Shown here: piece after piece, positions 1-5,158 of the stretch | Numbering within the stretch: position 1 is the first letter of the stretch | How the letters are laid out: each line of letters opens with the position of its first letter | Source: an uncultured Erysipelotrichaceae bacterium | Lineage (GTDB): Bacteria > Bacillota_I > Bacilli_A > RF39 > UBA660 | Reading direction: 5' to 3' | Length of the DNA: 5,158 bases | Assembly (NCBI GenBank): GCA_902766815.1 | Contig: CACXEZ010000008.1 | Coordinates: forward strand, 1 to 5,158 | Notes under the pieces: model-generated | What the model saw: the letters and a program-made list of their open reading frames with translations, nothing else | Databases searched by the model: none | What the model was told of the DNA's origin: nothing | Made by a program: the position numbers and the translations under genes

Positions 1-1360
1 CTTCTATGAAGTCATAATCGATATCATTAGCTTCATCGTTTCCTAATTCTCTTTCTTTGATTTGATTTTCAAATCTTTCTAGTTGATCGATTGGGTCATT
101 TAATTCTGTATAGGCATTGGCACATTCTTTTCCAGCAATAAATAATTCAAATCTATCTACAAATCTTGGATCATCTTTATTTTTCTTAGTTAATGGTGAT
201 ATTTCAATTGGATGTCCATATAGGAATGTTGGTTGAATTAAGGTTTCTTCTACATATTTTTCAAAGAATTTATTAATGATATGTCCATATTGTTTTTCAT
301 GTTCCATTAATTCTATTTCATGTTCACTTGCTAATTTTAGACATTCTTCTAAAGATGTAATATTTTTAAAGTCAATTCCCGTTTTTTCTTTGATAGCATC
401 TGTCATAGAAATTCTTTTCCATTTTCCTGATAAATCTATATCTTGTCCTAAGTAGTGGAAAGTAGTTTTTCCACATACCTTTTCTGCAATAGTTTGGTAC
501 ATTTCTTCAGTTAAATCCATCATACCCTCTAAATCAGAATAGGCTTGATATACTTCCATCATAGTAAATTCTGGATTGTGTTGTGGATCCATTCCTTCAT
601 TCCTAAATGTTTTTCCTATTTCGTATACTCTTTCCATACCACCTACAAGAAGTCTTTTTAAGTTTAATTCTAAAGCAATTCTTAAGTACATATCTAGGTC
701 TTGGGTATTGTGATGTGTTGTAAAGGGGCGAGCTGATGCTCCAGTTAAAAGTGTTGTTAATATCGGAGTTTCTACTTCTATAAAACCTAAATCATCTAAA
801 TAATTTTGAATACATCTAATAATTTTTGAACGCATAAAAAAGGTTTTCTTTACTTCATCATTCATGATTAAGTCAACATATCTTTTTCTGTATCTTTCTT
901 CTTTGTCTGTTAGACCGTGGAATTTTTCTGGTAATGGTCTTAGAGCTTTTACTAAATGAGTATATTCTGAACATTTTAATGTTAATTCTCCTGTTCTTGT
1001 TTTCATTACTCTTCCATGTACACCTACAATATCTCCTAAGTCAGCAGACTTAAATAGTGTGTATGCTTCTTCTCCTACATCGTTGATAGATATATATATT
1101 TGAATAGATCCTGTTTTATCTTTTAGGGAAAAGAAGGATGCTTTTCCCATTTTTCTTATAAACATAATTCTTCCTACTACGGTGTATTCATCTAAAATAC
1201 TTTCAAAATCATCATGTGGAATACTTGCATATTTTTCTTGTAATTCACTAGCATAGGCAGTTCTTTCAAACTTTTGTCCAAAAGGGTCTAGGCCTAGTTC
1301 TCTTATTTTTTCTGCTTTTTCTCTTCTAACAATCTCTTGATCAGTTCTTTGTCTTTCCAT
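1..1360 (-). CDS. lysS: Lysyl-tRNA synthetase, class II (3' end cut by window edge)
   Basis: This enzyme charges tRNA-Lys with lysine using ATP, in the cytoplasm, as a homodimer. I translated 453 codons from the ATG at 1360 without a stop. Residues about 58-140 form the anticodon-binding OB fold. The class II catalytic core follows: motif 1 around 192-203 (GFIEVETPILTT) and motif 2 around 252-274 (FRNEGMDPQHNPEFTMMEVY), with the family-typical ARPFTTHHN at 210-218 and GKECANAYTELNDP at 410-423. The family is usually about 490-500 residues, so roughly 45 residues, including motif 3 with its ATP-binding Arg, lie beyond the left edge. The start is fixed by AGAGGTG at 1367-1373, 6 nt upstream, which touches the stop codon of the preceding SPFH gene. 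That 12-nt gap suggests shared transcription and perhaps translational coupling. Family assignment is very secure; lysS rather than lysU is inferred from the Firmicute context. Confidence 0.97.
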   Translation of the reverse strand, partial: MERQRTDQEIVRREKAEKIRELGLDPFGQKFERTAYASELQEKYASIPHDDFESILDEYTVVGRIMFIRKMGKASFFSLKDKTGSIQIYISINDVGEEAYTLFKSADLGDIVGVHGRVMKTRTGELTLKCSEYTHLVKALRPLPEKFHGLTDKEERYRKRYVDLIMNDEVKKTFFMRSKIIRCIQNYLDDLGFIEVETPILTTLLTGASARPFTTHHNTQDLDMYLRIALELNLKRLLVGGMERVYEIGKTFRNEGMDPQHNPEFTMMEVYQAYSDLEGMMDLTEEMYQTIAEKVCGKTTFHYLGQDIDLSGKWKRISMTDAIKEKTGIDFKNITSLEECLKLASEHEIELMEHEKQYGHIINKFFEKYVEETLIQPTFLYGHPIEISPLTKKNKDDPRFVDRFELFIAGKECANAYTELNDPIDQLERFENQIKERELGNDEANDIDYDFIE

Positions 1361-1372
1361 TCTATTCACCTC

Positions 1373-2185
1373 TTATTTTTTCTCATCTATGATGGATGTT
1401 ATATCAAATATTGAATTACTACTTGTTACTTTAGGTAATTCTCCGTTCCATTTTTCAATAAATTTTTCTTTAATAATGTTATCTGTTAATGATCCACTTT
1501 TTAGGTCATTGGCTTTTTTTTCAGCTTCTGCAGCAACAATTTTCTTCTCTGCTTCAATACGCTCTTTTTCTAATTCTTGTTTTGCTGTTAATACTTTTTG
1601 CTCTGCTACTTGTTTTTCTTCGATTGCTTTATTAAATTCTTCACTAAAGTTAAAGTCAGTAATGTTAAAATCACTGATAGATAGACCATATTTTTTTACT
1701 TTACTTGATAGTTCTTCCATACATTGATCACTAACTTCACTTCTTGTTGTTATTAATTGTTCTGCTGTATATTTCGATGTAATTGCTTTGATACTTTCTT
1801 GAATGGCTGGTTCTAGTATTACTTTTTCATAGTCAGTACCAACTGTTTTGTATAGACTTACAGCTTTATCTTTATCTATTTGATAATTAACGGCAAGTTT
1901 CATGTTTACATCTTGTAGGTCTTTGCTAGCACTGTTGGTATCTACTTCTATTTTTTGGACTCTGACATTCATTTTTACAATACTTTCTATTAGGGGTATT
2001 TTGAAATTTACACCTTCATTCATATGAGTATTGATGACTTTTCCAAATCTTACTTTTATTCCTACTTCTCCACTTTTTATGGTACGAAAACTTGAGATAA
2101 ATAGAAGTATTACTATTAAGATAATGACACCAATTATAATTTTTTGTTTTTCTTTTAAATCTTTTACATTTATAACTTTACTCAT
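1373..2185 (-). CDS. Prohibitin-type SPFH/Band 7 membrane protein
   Basis: A 270-residue protein. A short basic N-terminus is followed by one hydrophobic membrane segment (about 15-32). An SPFH/Band 7 domain runs from about 34 to 185, opening with RTIKSGEVGIKVRFGKV and including the conserved EPAIQESIKAITSKYTAEQL region (125-144). A Lys/Glu/Ala-rich coiled coil covers about 185-228, and the tail has the prohibitin-like KWNGELPKV (245-253). Family members oligomerise into ring or cage scaffolds at the membrane and often associate with FtsH-type proteases or lipid microdomains; the role here is not known. The topology suggests an N-terminal anchor, but the side of the membrane is not provable from sequence. 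The ATG at 2185 is chosen over an upstream GTG at 2218 because GGAGGA (2192-2197) lies 6 nt before it. It sits 32 nt after dusB and 12 nt before lysS, which is not the usual neighbourhood for this family. Confidence 0.9.
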   Translation of the reverse strand: MSKVINVKDLKEKQKIIIGVIILIVILLFISSFRTIKSGEVGIKVRFGKVINTHMNEGVNFKIPLIESIVKMNVRVQKIEVDTNSASKDLQDVNMKLAVNYQIDKDKAVSLYKTVGTDYEKVILEPAIQESIKAITSKYTAEQLITTRSEVSDQCMEELSSKVKKYGLSISDFNITDFNFSEEFNKAIEEKQVAEQKVLTAKQELEKERIEAEKKIVAAEAEKKANDLKSGSLTDNIIKEKFIEKWNGELPKVTSSNSIFDITSIIDEKK

Positions 2186-2209
2186 AAAAATTCCTCCAAA
2201 ACTAAGATT

Positions 2210-2238
2210 ATTATACACTAACTCTCTAGTTTATTCAA
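2210..2238 (-). promoter_or_regulatory. Sigma-A-like promoter for the SPFH gene and lysS
   Basis: On the minus strand TTGAAT (2233-2238; 4 of 6 to the -35 consensus) is followed after exactly 17 nt by a perfect TATAAT (2210-2215). The -35 box lies inside the last codons of dusB and the -10 box just after its stop. Transcription would begin near 2203, giving a short leader of about 18 nt with GGAGGA at 2192-2197. It suggests that the SPFH gene and lysS can be expressed independently of dusB. This is sequence match only; such matches also arise by chance in AT-rich DNA, but the position right before a gene supports it. Confidence 0.6.
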
Positions 2239-3192
2239 ATAGTTTTGTAAGATTTCTGTTAATTCTTTTTGGGTAGTGGCTTTGAAGCATGCGTTTTTTA
2301 CTTCTACGCTTTCAGGTAACCCTTTTAGATACCAAGCAATGTGGCTTCGCATTTCTAAGACTGTTACTTTCTCACATTTTATTTTTCTTAAGTATTCCAT
2401 ATGATGAAAACACATTTCTATTTTTTCTCTTGGGGTTGGTTTAGAAATTATATTTCCCTTTTCAAAGTATTCTACTAATTCTTTGATTAGCCATGGATTA
2501 CCTAGGCAACCTCTACCTATCATGATGGCATCTACTCCTGTTTCAAACATTTTTTTGGCAGAATCAATATCTACTATATCCCCATTACCTATTACCGGAA
2601 TCGATATATTCTCTTTTACCTCTCGTATAATATCATAATCTACTGTTCCGGAATAACCTTGACTTCTTGTTCTGCCATGTACCGTGATGGCACTTGCGCC
2701 AGCACTCTCACATATTTTAGCTACTTCGACTGCATTAATGCTATTTAAATCCCAACCACTTCTAATTTTTACAGTTACAGGTATGGGGACTGCTTCTACT
2801 ACTGAGGATACAATTTCATAAATTTTGTCTGGATTTTTTAGTAAGGCTGAACCAGCTTGAGCTCTTAAAGCAACTTTTGGTACTGGGCATCCCATATTGA
2901 TATCAATTATATCGGGATGCATTTTTTCATAGATTTCTTTAGCTGCTAGTACAAATGTTTCTTTATCACTACCAAAGATTTGTTGAGCAATTGGTCTTTC
3001 CATTTCTTCCATATAAAGCATATCTTCTGTTTTCTTGCTATTATAAACTAAAGCTTTATCGCTCACCATTTCTGCATACATTAGACCGGCACCCATTTCC
3101 TTGATAATTTTTCTGAATGCTGAATTACATATTCCAGCCATAGGTGCTAATATGATTCTATTTTTTATTTCTATATCTCTAATTTTAAACAT
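2218..3192 (-). CDS. dusB: tRNA-dihydrouridine synthase, DusB type
   Basis: An FMN enzyme that reduces specific uridines in the tRNA D-loop to dihydrouridine using NADPH. The 324-residue product has normal length. Its TIM barrel starts with LAPMAGICNSAFR (15-27) and carries the catalytic Cys102 in DINMGCPVPK. FMN-contacting segments are VKIRSGW (141-147), HGRTRSQGYSG (172-182), GNGDI (202-206) and IGRGCLGNPW (225-234). The C-terminal helical tRNA-binding domain includes MRSHIAWYLKGLP (281-293). The MGCP-to-AGSALL spacing and the HxxWYLKGLP motif point to the DusB subgroup rather than DusA or DusC. The ATG at 3192 is preferred over a GTG at 3201, because that GTG lies inside the ribosome binding site AGAAGGTG (3199-3206). 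dusB beside lysS is a common Firmicute arrangement, here with one extra gene between them. Confidence 0.96.
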   Translation of the reverse strand: MFKIRDIEIKNRIILAPMAGICNSAFRKIIKEMGAGLMYAEMVSDKALVYNSKKTEDMLYMEEMERPIAQQIFGSDKETFVLAAKEIYEKMHPDIIDINMGCPVPKVALRAQAGSALLKNPDKIYEIVSSVVEAVPIPVTVKIRSGWDLNSINAVEVAKICESAGASAITVHGRTRSQGYSGTVDYDIIREVKENISIPVIGNGDIVDIDSAKKMFETGVDAIMIGRGCLGNPWLIKELVEYFEKGNIISKPTPREKIEMCFHHMEYLRKIKCEKVTVLEMRSHIAWYLKGLPESVEVKNACFKATTQKELTEILQNYLNKLES

Positions 3193-3227
3193 AATATTCA
3201 CCTTCTCTTGTCAAAAAAACAATTTTT

Positions 3228-3307
3228 ATGATACTTACTTGTGAATAGATATTTAAATTCCTGCGAAATTAAATATTATTTTTTATGACTGGTCTTAGAT
3301 GTATCAT
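3228..3307. repeat. Outer 7-bp inverted repeat ATGATAC/GTATCAT
   Basis: ATGATAC at 3228-3234 and its exact complement GTATCAT at 3301-3307 flank the inner repeat at 3250-3275. In a minus-strand transcript they could close a stem around about 66 nt. Seven bases of AT-rich sequence can match by chance over this distance, so a biological role is uncertain. Confidence 0.3.
3250..3275. repeat. Imperfect inverted repeat upstream of dusB
   Basis: Arms TATTTAAATTC (3250-3260) and GAAATTAAATA (3265-3275) pair at 10 of 11 positions around the 4-nt loop ctgc. It covers the proposed -35 box of dusB, so it could be an operator or a weak RNA hairpin. On the minus strand it is not followed by a T run, so it is not a terminator for the upstream gene. 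On the plus strand T-rich sequence follows, but no plus-strand gene precedes it. Confidence 0.55.
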
Positions 3308-3338
3308 GCTATATTTGATATTTTACACAAGAAGATCA

Positions 3339-4091
3339 CTAACTTTTTTTGGTTAATTTTTTCATATATGTTTGATTAAAACTATCCACTACAAGGGGTA
3401 TTAATTTATCAATTTCTTCTTTTTTGAATATTTTTAAATCTGTACTTTTCTTATCTTTAGAATTTTTTAATATTGAATTCATTTTGTTTAATATTTCTAT
3501 CACATTATTATAGTTTATTTCTTCAATACCAGGATTTATAAAAGAGGTATTACTGAATTCTTTTAATTCTTCGTAGTTGAAGTTAGGTTTATATTTATCT
3601 ATTAGGTAAGCATTCATTTTAGAGTAGTCACTATATAACCCCATTTTGTTGCCACTATAAAATTCATTTAATGTATATATTTGGTTACTATTTAATGCTT
3701 TTATACACAATACATCGCTTAATTTATTAGTTTCTTTCATATTTTTATCATAGTATTTTATTACATTCTTAGATAAATATTCAAAGAATAATCTGTCTGT
3801 ATATAAATGGAATAAGTATCCTAATACTGATGTATCGTTTGCAACTAGATCTTTATATTTTTTGGTAAAGTTATCTACATTGGGTAGCTGAACGCATTTA
3901 TTCATATCGCTTACTTCTCTAAAATGAGTTACCATTTTATACTCTAATTTATCATCTTTAGAATAATTTTCTTTTCCTATGCTATCCACTACTAAGTTAC
4001 CTAATCTAAAATTATTTTCATCTATTTTATTCATGGAAATATTTTTTAGAAATTGTTCTCCTATGATGTAGTGCATTACAAATGAGGCCAT
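3339..4091 (-). CDS. Zinc-dependent phospholipase C-like protein, function unknown
   Basis: A 250-residue protein. The N-terminal half matches the layout I associate with the zinc-dependent phospholipase C-like family: an early His in MASFVMHYIIGEQFL (His7), then RLGNLVVDSIG (29-39, Asp36), THFRE (55-59, His56), PNVDNF (70-75) and GYLFHLYTDRLFF (91-103, His95 and Asp99 as HxxxD). These His/Asp residues could bind metal; this is inference from pattern, with no search behind it. The C-terminal half (about 115-250) is Asn/Lys-rich and mostly helical in character, with no motif I recognise. There is no signal peptide, unlike secreted clostridial alpha-toxin, so a cytosolic enzyme is more likely than a toxin. 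The ATG at 4091 is chosen over a start at 4163 because GGAGTG (4097-4102) lies 5 nt upstream; the longer reading would run through the divergent promoter region. It is divergent from the sirtuin gene and 146 nt upstream of dusB. It is a real gene; the family call is moderate. Confidence 0.72.
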   Translation of the reverse strand: MASFVMHYIIGEQFLKNISMNKIDENNFRLGNLVVDSIGKENYSKDDKLEYKMVTHFREVSDMNKCVQLPNVDNFTKKYKDLVANDTSVLGYLFHLYTDRLFFEYLSKNVIKYYDKNMKETNKLSDVLCIKALNSNQIYTLNEFYSGNKMGLYSDYSKMNAYLIDKYKPNFNYEELKEFSNTSFINPGIEEINYNNVIEILNKMNSILKNSKDKKSTDLKIFKKEEIDKLIPLVVDSFNQTYMKKLTKKS

Positions 4092-4119
4092 AAAATCACT
4101 CCAAACTGATATATAGTTT

Positions 4120-4125
4120 ATCATA
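4120..4125 (-). promoter_or_regulatory. Possible -10 box of the PLC-like gene
   Basis: TATGAT on the minus strand matches the -10 consensus at 5 of 6 positions. It would start transcription near 4113, about 21 nt before the ATG at 4091. No convincing -35 box lies 16-18 nt upstream, so an activator or another spacing would be needed, or the call is wrong. Confidence 0.3.
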
Positions 4126-4130
4126 AAATT

Positions 4131-4164
4131 AAGTACTTTACTAGTATTATTTTTATTGTACAAT
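4131..4164. repeat. Cluster of three short palindromes in the divergent promoter region
   Basis: Perfect palindromes AAGTACTT (4131-4138), TACTAGTA (4139-4146) and ATTGTACAAT (4155-4164) lie within 34 bp between the divergent PLC-like and sirtuin genes. They overlap the proposed sirtuin promoter boxes. Such sites can be operators for dimeric repressors, but I cannot name a regulator and none is encoded in the window. Confidence 0.45.
4137..4164 (+). promoter_or_regulatory. Putative promoter of the sirtuin gene
   Basis: TTTACT (4137-4142; 4 of 6 to the -35 consensus), a 16-nt spacer and TACAAT (4159-4164; 5 of 6 to the -10 consensus). The predicted start near 4171 leaves only about 15 nt before the ATG at 4186, so the ribosome binding site would be at the very 5' end of the message. 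It is plausible but short. The -10 box lies within the palindrome ATTGTACAAT. Confidence 0.4.
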
Positions 4165-4185
4165 AGATATAAGGAAGTGATGTTA

Positions 4186-4908
4186 ATGAATCAATATAAA
4201 ATATTATTAAACTGGATTAAGTCAAGTGAGCATATTGTTTTCTTTGGCGGGGCTGGTGTATCTACTGCTAGTGGAATTAAAGACTTTAGAAGTAAGGATG
4301 GATTGTATAGTATGAAATATCAATATCCTCCAGAAAAAATATTAAGTCATAGTTTCTTTATTCATCATACAGATGAATTTTATGAGTTTTATCGTGATAA
4401 GTTAAATTGTTTGGATAAGGAACCTAATATTTGTCATAAATATTTGACTAAATTAGAGAATATGAATAAATTAGATGCAATTATTACACAAAATATAGAT
4501 GGTCTTCATGAAAGGGCAGGAAGTAAAAATATTTATAACTTACATGGTAGTATTTATCAGAATGCGTGTATGCTTTGTCATAAAGAATATACTGCAAAGG
4601 ATATTTTTATCAAAGGAATTACTTACTGCTTATGTGGGGGAATTATCAAACCTCATGTTGTACTTTATGAAGAAGCTTTAGATGATGAGGTGATAGAGAA
4701 ATCAATTTATGCGATAGAAAATGCTGATTTGCTATTGGTTGTTGGTACTTCTTTGACGGTTTATCCAGCTAGTTCTTTTATTAGATACTTTCGTGGAAAA
4801 CATTTAGTAATTATTAATCGCGATAGTACTCCTATGGATGAAATATTTGAATTAGTGATTCAAGATGATATTAAGTCTGTTTTTGAATATTTAAATAACA
4901 ATACGTAA
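4186..4908 (+). CDS. NAD-dependent protein deacylase (sirtuin, Sir2 family)
   Basis: Sirtuins remove acetyl or other acyl groups from protein lysines, consuming NAD and releasing nicotinamide and O-acyl-ADP-ribose. The 240-residue protein is a complete, minimal bacterial sirtuin. It has the Rossmann NAD-binding loop GAGVSTASGIKDFRS (22-36), TQNIDGLHERAG (101-112), the catalytic His120 in NLHGS, and a zinc site of Cys128/Cys131 and Cys148/Cys150 (CMLC and CLCGG). These are followed by KPHVVLYEEALD (155-166), GTSLTVYPASS (187-197) and VIIN (208-211). The usual Pro of GIPDFRS is Lys32 here; the rest of the loop is intact, so activity is expected. The ATG at 4186 is chosen because AAGGAAG (4171-4177) is 8 nt upstream. 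The TTG at 4156 and ATG at 4180 are in frame but poorly placed, the latter only 2 nt after the site. The gene appears monocistronic, between a divergent promoter region and a terminator. Substrate (acetyl or longer acyl) cannot be read from sequence; cobB would be the generic symbol. Confidence 0.95.
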   Translation: MNQYKILLNWIKSSEHIVFFGGAGVSTASGIKDFRSKDGLYSMKYQYPPEKILSHSFFIHHTDEFYEFYRDKLNCLDKEPNICHKYLTKLENMNKLDAIITQNIDGLHERAGSKNIYNLHGSIYQNACMLCHKEYTAKDIFIKGITYCLCGGIIKPHVVLYEEALDDEVIEKSIYAIENADLLLVVGTSLTVYPASSFIRYFRGKHLVIINRDSTPMDEIFELVIQDDIKSVFEYLNNNT

Positions 4909-4909
4909 T

Positions 4910-4935
4910 AAAAGAACGAGTACCATCGTTCTTTT
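4910..4935. terminator. Bidirectional Rho-independent terminator between the sirtuin and Fic genes
   Basis: A perfect 10-bp stem, AAAAGAACGA (4910-4919) and TCGTTCTTTT (4926-4935), encloses the 6-nt loop gtacca. It starts 2 nt after the sirtuin stop codon. On the plus strand the stem ends in a run of five T; on the minus strand it ends in TTTTATTA, so it can serve both convergent genes. The stem is AT-rich except for its loop-proximal GAACGA core, normal for a low-GC genome. Confidence 0.85.
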
Positions 4936-4941
4936 TAAGAA

Positions 4942-5158
4942 TTATCTTTTAATTTTCTTTTGAGCTAATCGATATGGCTCTACATCTAATTCGTAGATTG
5001 AGTCACATATTTTGAATAGATAAAACCCGACTATTTCGGAATAATCTTCTTCTTTCATTGCTTTTATCAAAGCGTCTTTATATTCTTCTCTTTCTGTCGT
5101 TTTGATATAAACGGGAGGCAGTCCTCGAACTTTGAACATTAAGTTGAGTAATGCTCTA
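4942..5158 (-). CDS. Fic-family protein, C-terminal fragment (5' end beyond window)
   Basis: The frame is open to the right edge and shows 71 residues before the TAA at 4942-4944. It begins RALLNLMFKVRGLPPVYIK and continues with TEREEYKDAL. In Fic/Fido proteins the catalytic HPFxxGNGR signature is followed directly by a helix of the RxLLNLxLxxxGxPPV type and then an (D/E)REEYxxAL helix, so this looks like the stretch just after the active site. The signature itself is outside the window, so catalytic competence cannot be judged. Fic proteins typically transfer AMP from ATP to a hydroxyl side chain of a target protein. An internal ATG at 5139 opens a 65-codon frame, but homology-like sequence continues upstream of it and no good ribosome binding site precedes it, so it is not the true start. 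The gene converges on the sirtuin gene with 33 nt between their stops, sharing a hairpin terminator. The call rests on motif memory alone. Confidence 0.75.
   Translation of the reverse strand, partial: RALLNLMFKVRGLPPVYIKTTEREEYKDALIKAMKEEDYSEIVGFYLFKICDSIYELDVEPYRLAQKKIKR

Larger units (their letters stand above)
3193..3338 (-). promoter_or_regulatory. AT-rich leader/promoter region of dusB with nested inverted repeats
   Basis: The 146 nt between the PLC-like gene and dusB contain no gene. A possible promoter is TTTAAA (3252-3257), an 18-nt spacer, then TATCAT (3228-3233 on the minus strand), predicting a start near 3221 and a leader of about 29 nt. The -35 box is weak. Two inverted repeats overlap these boxes and are listed separately. 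No clear terminator is visible for the PLC-like gene, so read-through into dusB is possible. I could not match the region to a known riboswitch or T-box. Confidence 0.35.

Noticed and set aside
1389..1727. Open frame of 112 codons on the plus strand
   Set aside because: It lies wholly antisense to the SPFH gene, whose product has clear domains. The Ser/Phe-rich translation is typical of the complement of an AT-rich coding region, and it has no fitting ribosome binding site.
2031..2276. Open frame of 81 codons on the plus strand
   Set aside because: It is antisense to the start of the SPFH gene and the end of dusB, with no family-like motif; a shadow frame.
3250..3284. Rho-independent terminator on the plus strand upstream of dusB
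   Set aside because: The hairpin is nearly all A/T with a mismatch, and no plus-strand gene lies before it.
4092..4163. Longer N-terminus of the PLC-like protein (24 extra residues)
   Set aside because: A good ribosome binding site precedes the internal ATG at 4091, and family-like sequence begins there; the extension would cover the divergent promoter region.
4156..4185. Sirtuin start at TTG 4156 or ATG 4180
   Set aside because: The Shine-Dalgarno AAGGAAG is at 4171-4177, inside the first option and only 2 nt before the second; 4186 has the right spacing.
4499..4681. Open frame of 60 codons on the plus strand inside the sirtuin gene
   Set aside because: It is out of frame within a well-supported gene and covers its zinc-site region; no independent evidence.
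4186..5158. Sirtuin and Fic genes as a linked defence or toxin-antitoxin module
   Set aside because: They are convergent and separated by a terminator, the sirtuin is an ordinary single-domain deacylase rather than a SIR2 defence fusion, and the Fic gene is incomplete here.
1..5158. CRISPR array, tRNA or rRNA genes, insertion sequences
   Set aside because: I saw no regularly spaced repeats, no cloverleaf-like or rRNA segments, no transposase-like sequence and no terminal inverted repeats with target duplications.

Overview
The window is AT-rich, Arg is written almost only as AGA, and Shine-Dalgarno sites are strong. Trp is TGG at the sites checked in lysS and dusB, so there is no sign that UGA is reassigned. 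Together with the dusB-lysS pairing typical of Bacillota, this points to a low-GC Firmicute (Clostridia, Erysipelotrichia or a related uncultured lineage). Species cannot be read from the sequence.

Region 1 (1-3192, all minus strand) is a translation-linked cluster transcribed right to left: dusB (tRNA-dihydrouridine synthase), a prohibitin-type SPFH membrane protein gene, then lysS (lysyl-tRNA synthetase). The gaps are 32 and 12 nt, so they probably form one operon. A good sigma-A-like promoter overlaps the 3' end of dusB and could transcribe the last two genes separately. lysS runs off the left edge and lacks its last codons, including class II motif 3.

Region 2 (3193-3338) is a 146-nt AT-rich spacer upstream of dusB with nested inverted repeats. 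Region 3 (3339-4091, minus) encodes a cytosolic protein of 250 residues whose His/Asp pattern resembles the zinc-dependent phospholipase C-like family; its function is not known. It is divergent from region 4 (4186-4908, plus), a 240-residue sirtuin NAD-dependent protein deacylase. The two share a 94-bp spacer that is dense in small palindromes.

Region 5: a hairpin terminator at 4910-4935 lies between the sirtuin gene and a convergent minus-strand gene entering from the right edge. The visible part of that gene looks like the C-terminus of a Fic-family (AMP-transferase fold) protein.

The first three genes are housekeeping or near-housekeeping. The right half holds single-gene units linked to protein modification. 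I see no mobile element, CRISPR array, RNA gene or clear new multi-gene system. The less ordinary points are the prohibitin gene between dusB and lysS, the uncharacterised PLC-like protein, and the palindrome-rich divergent control region.
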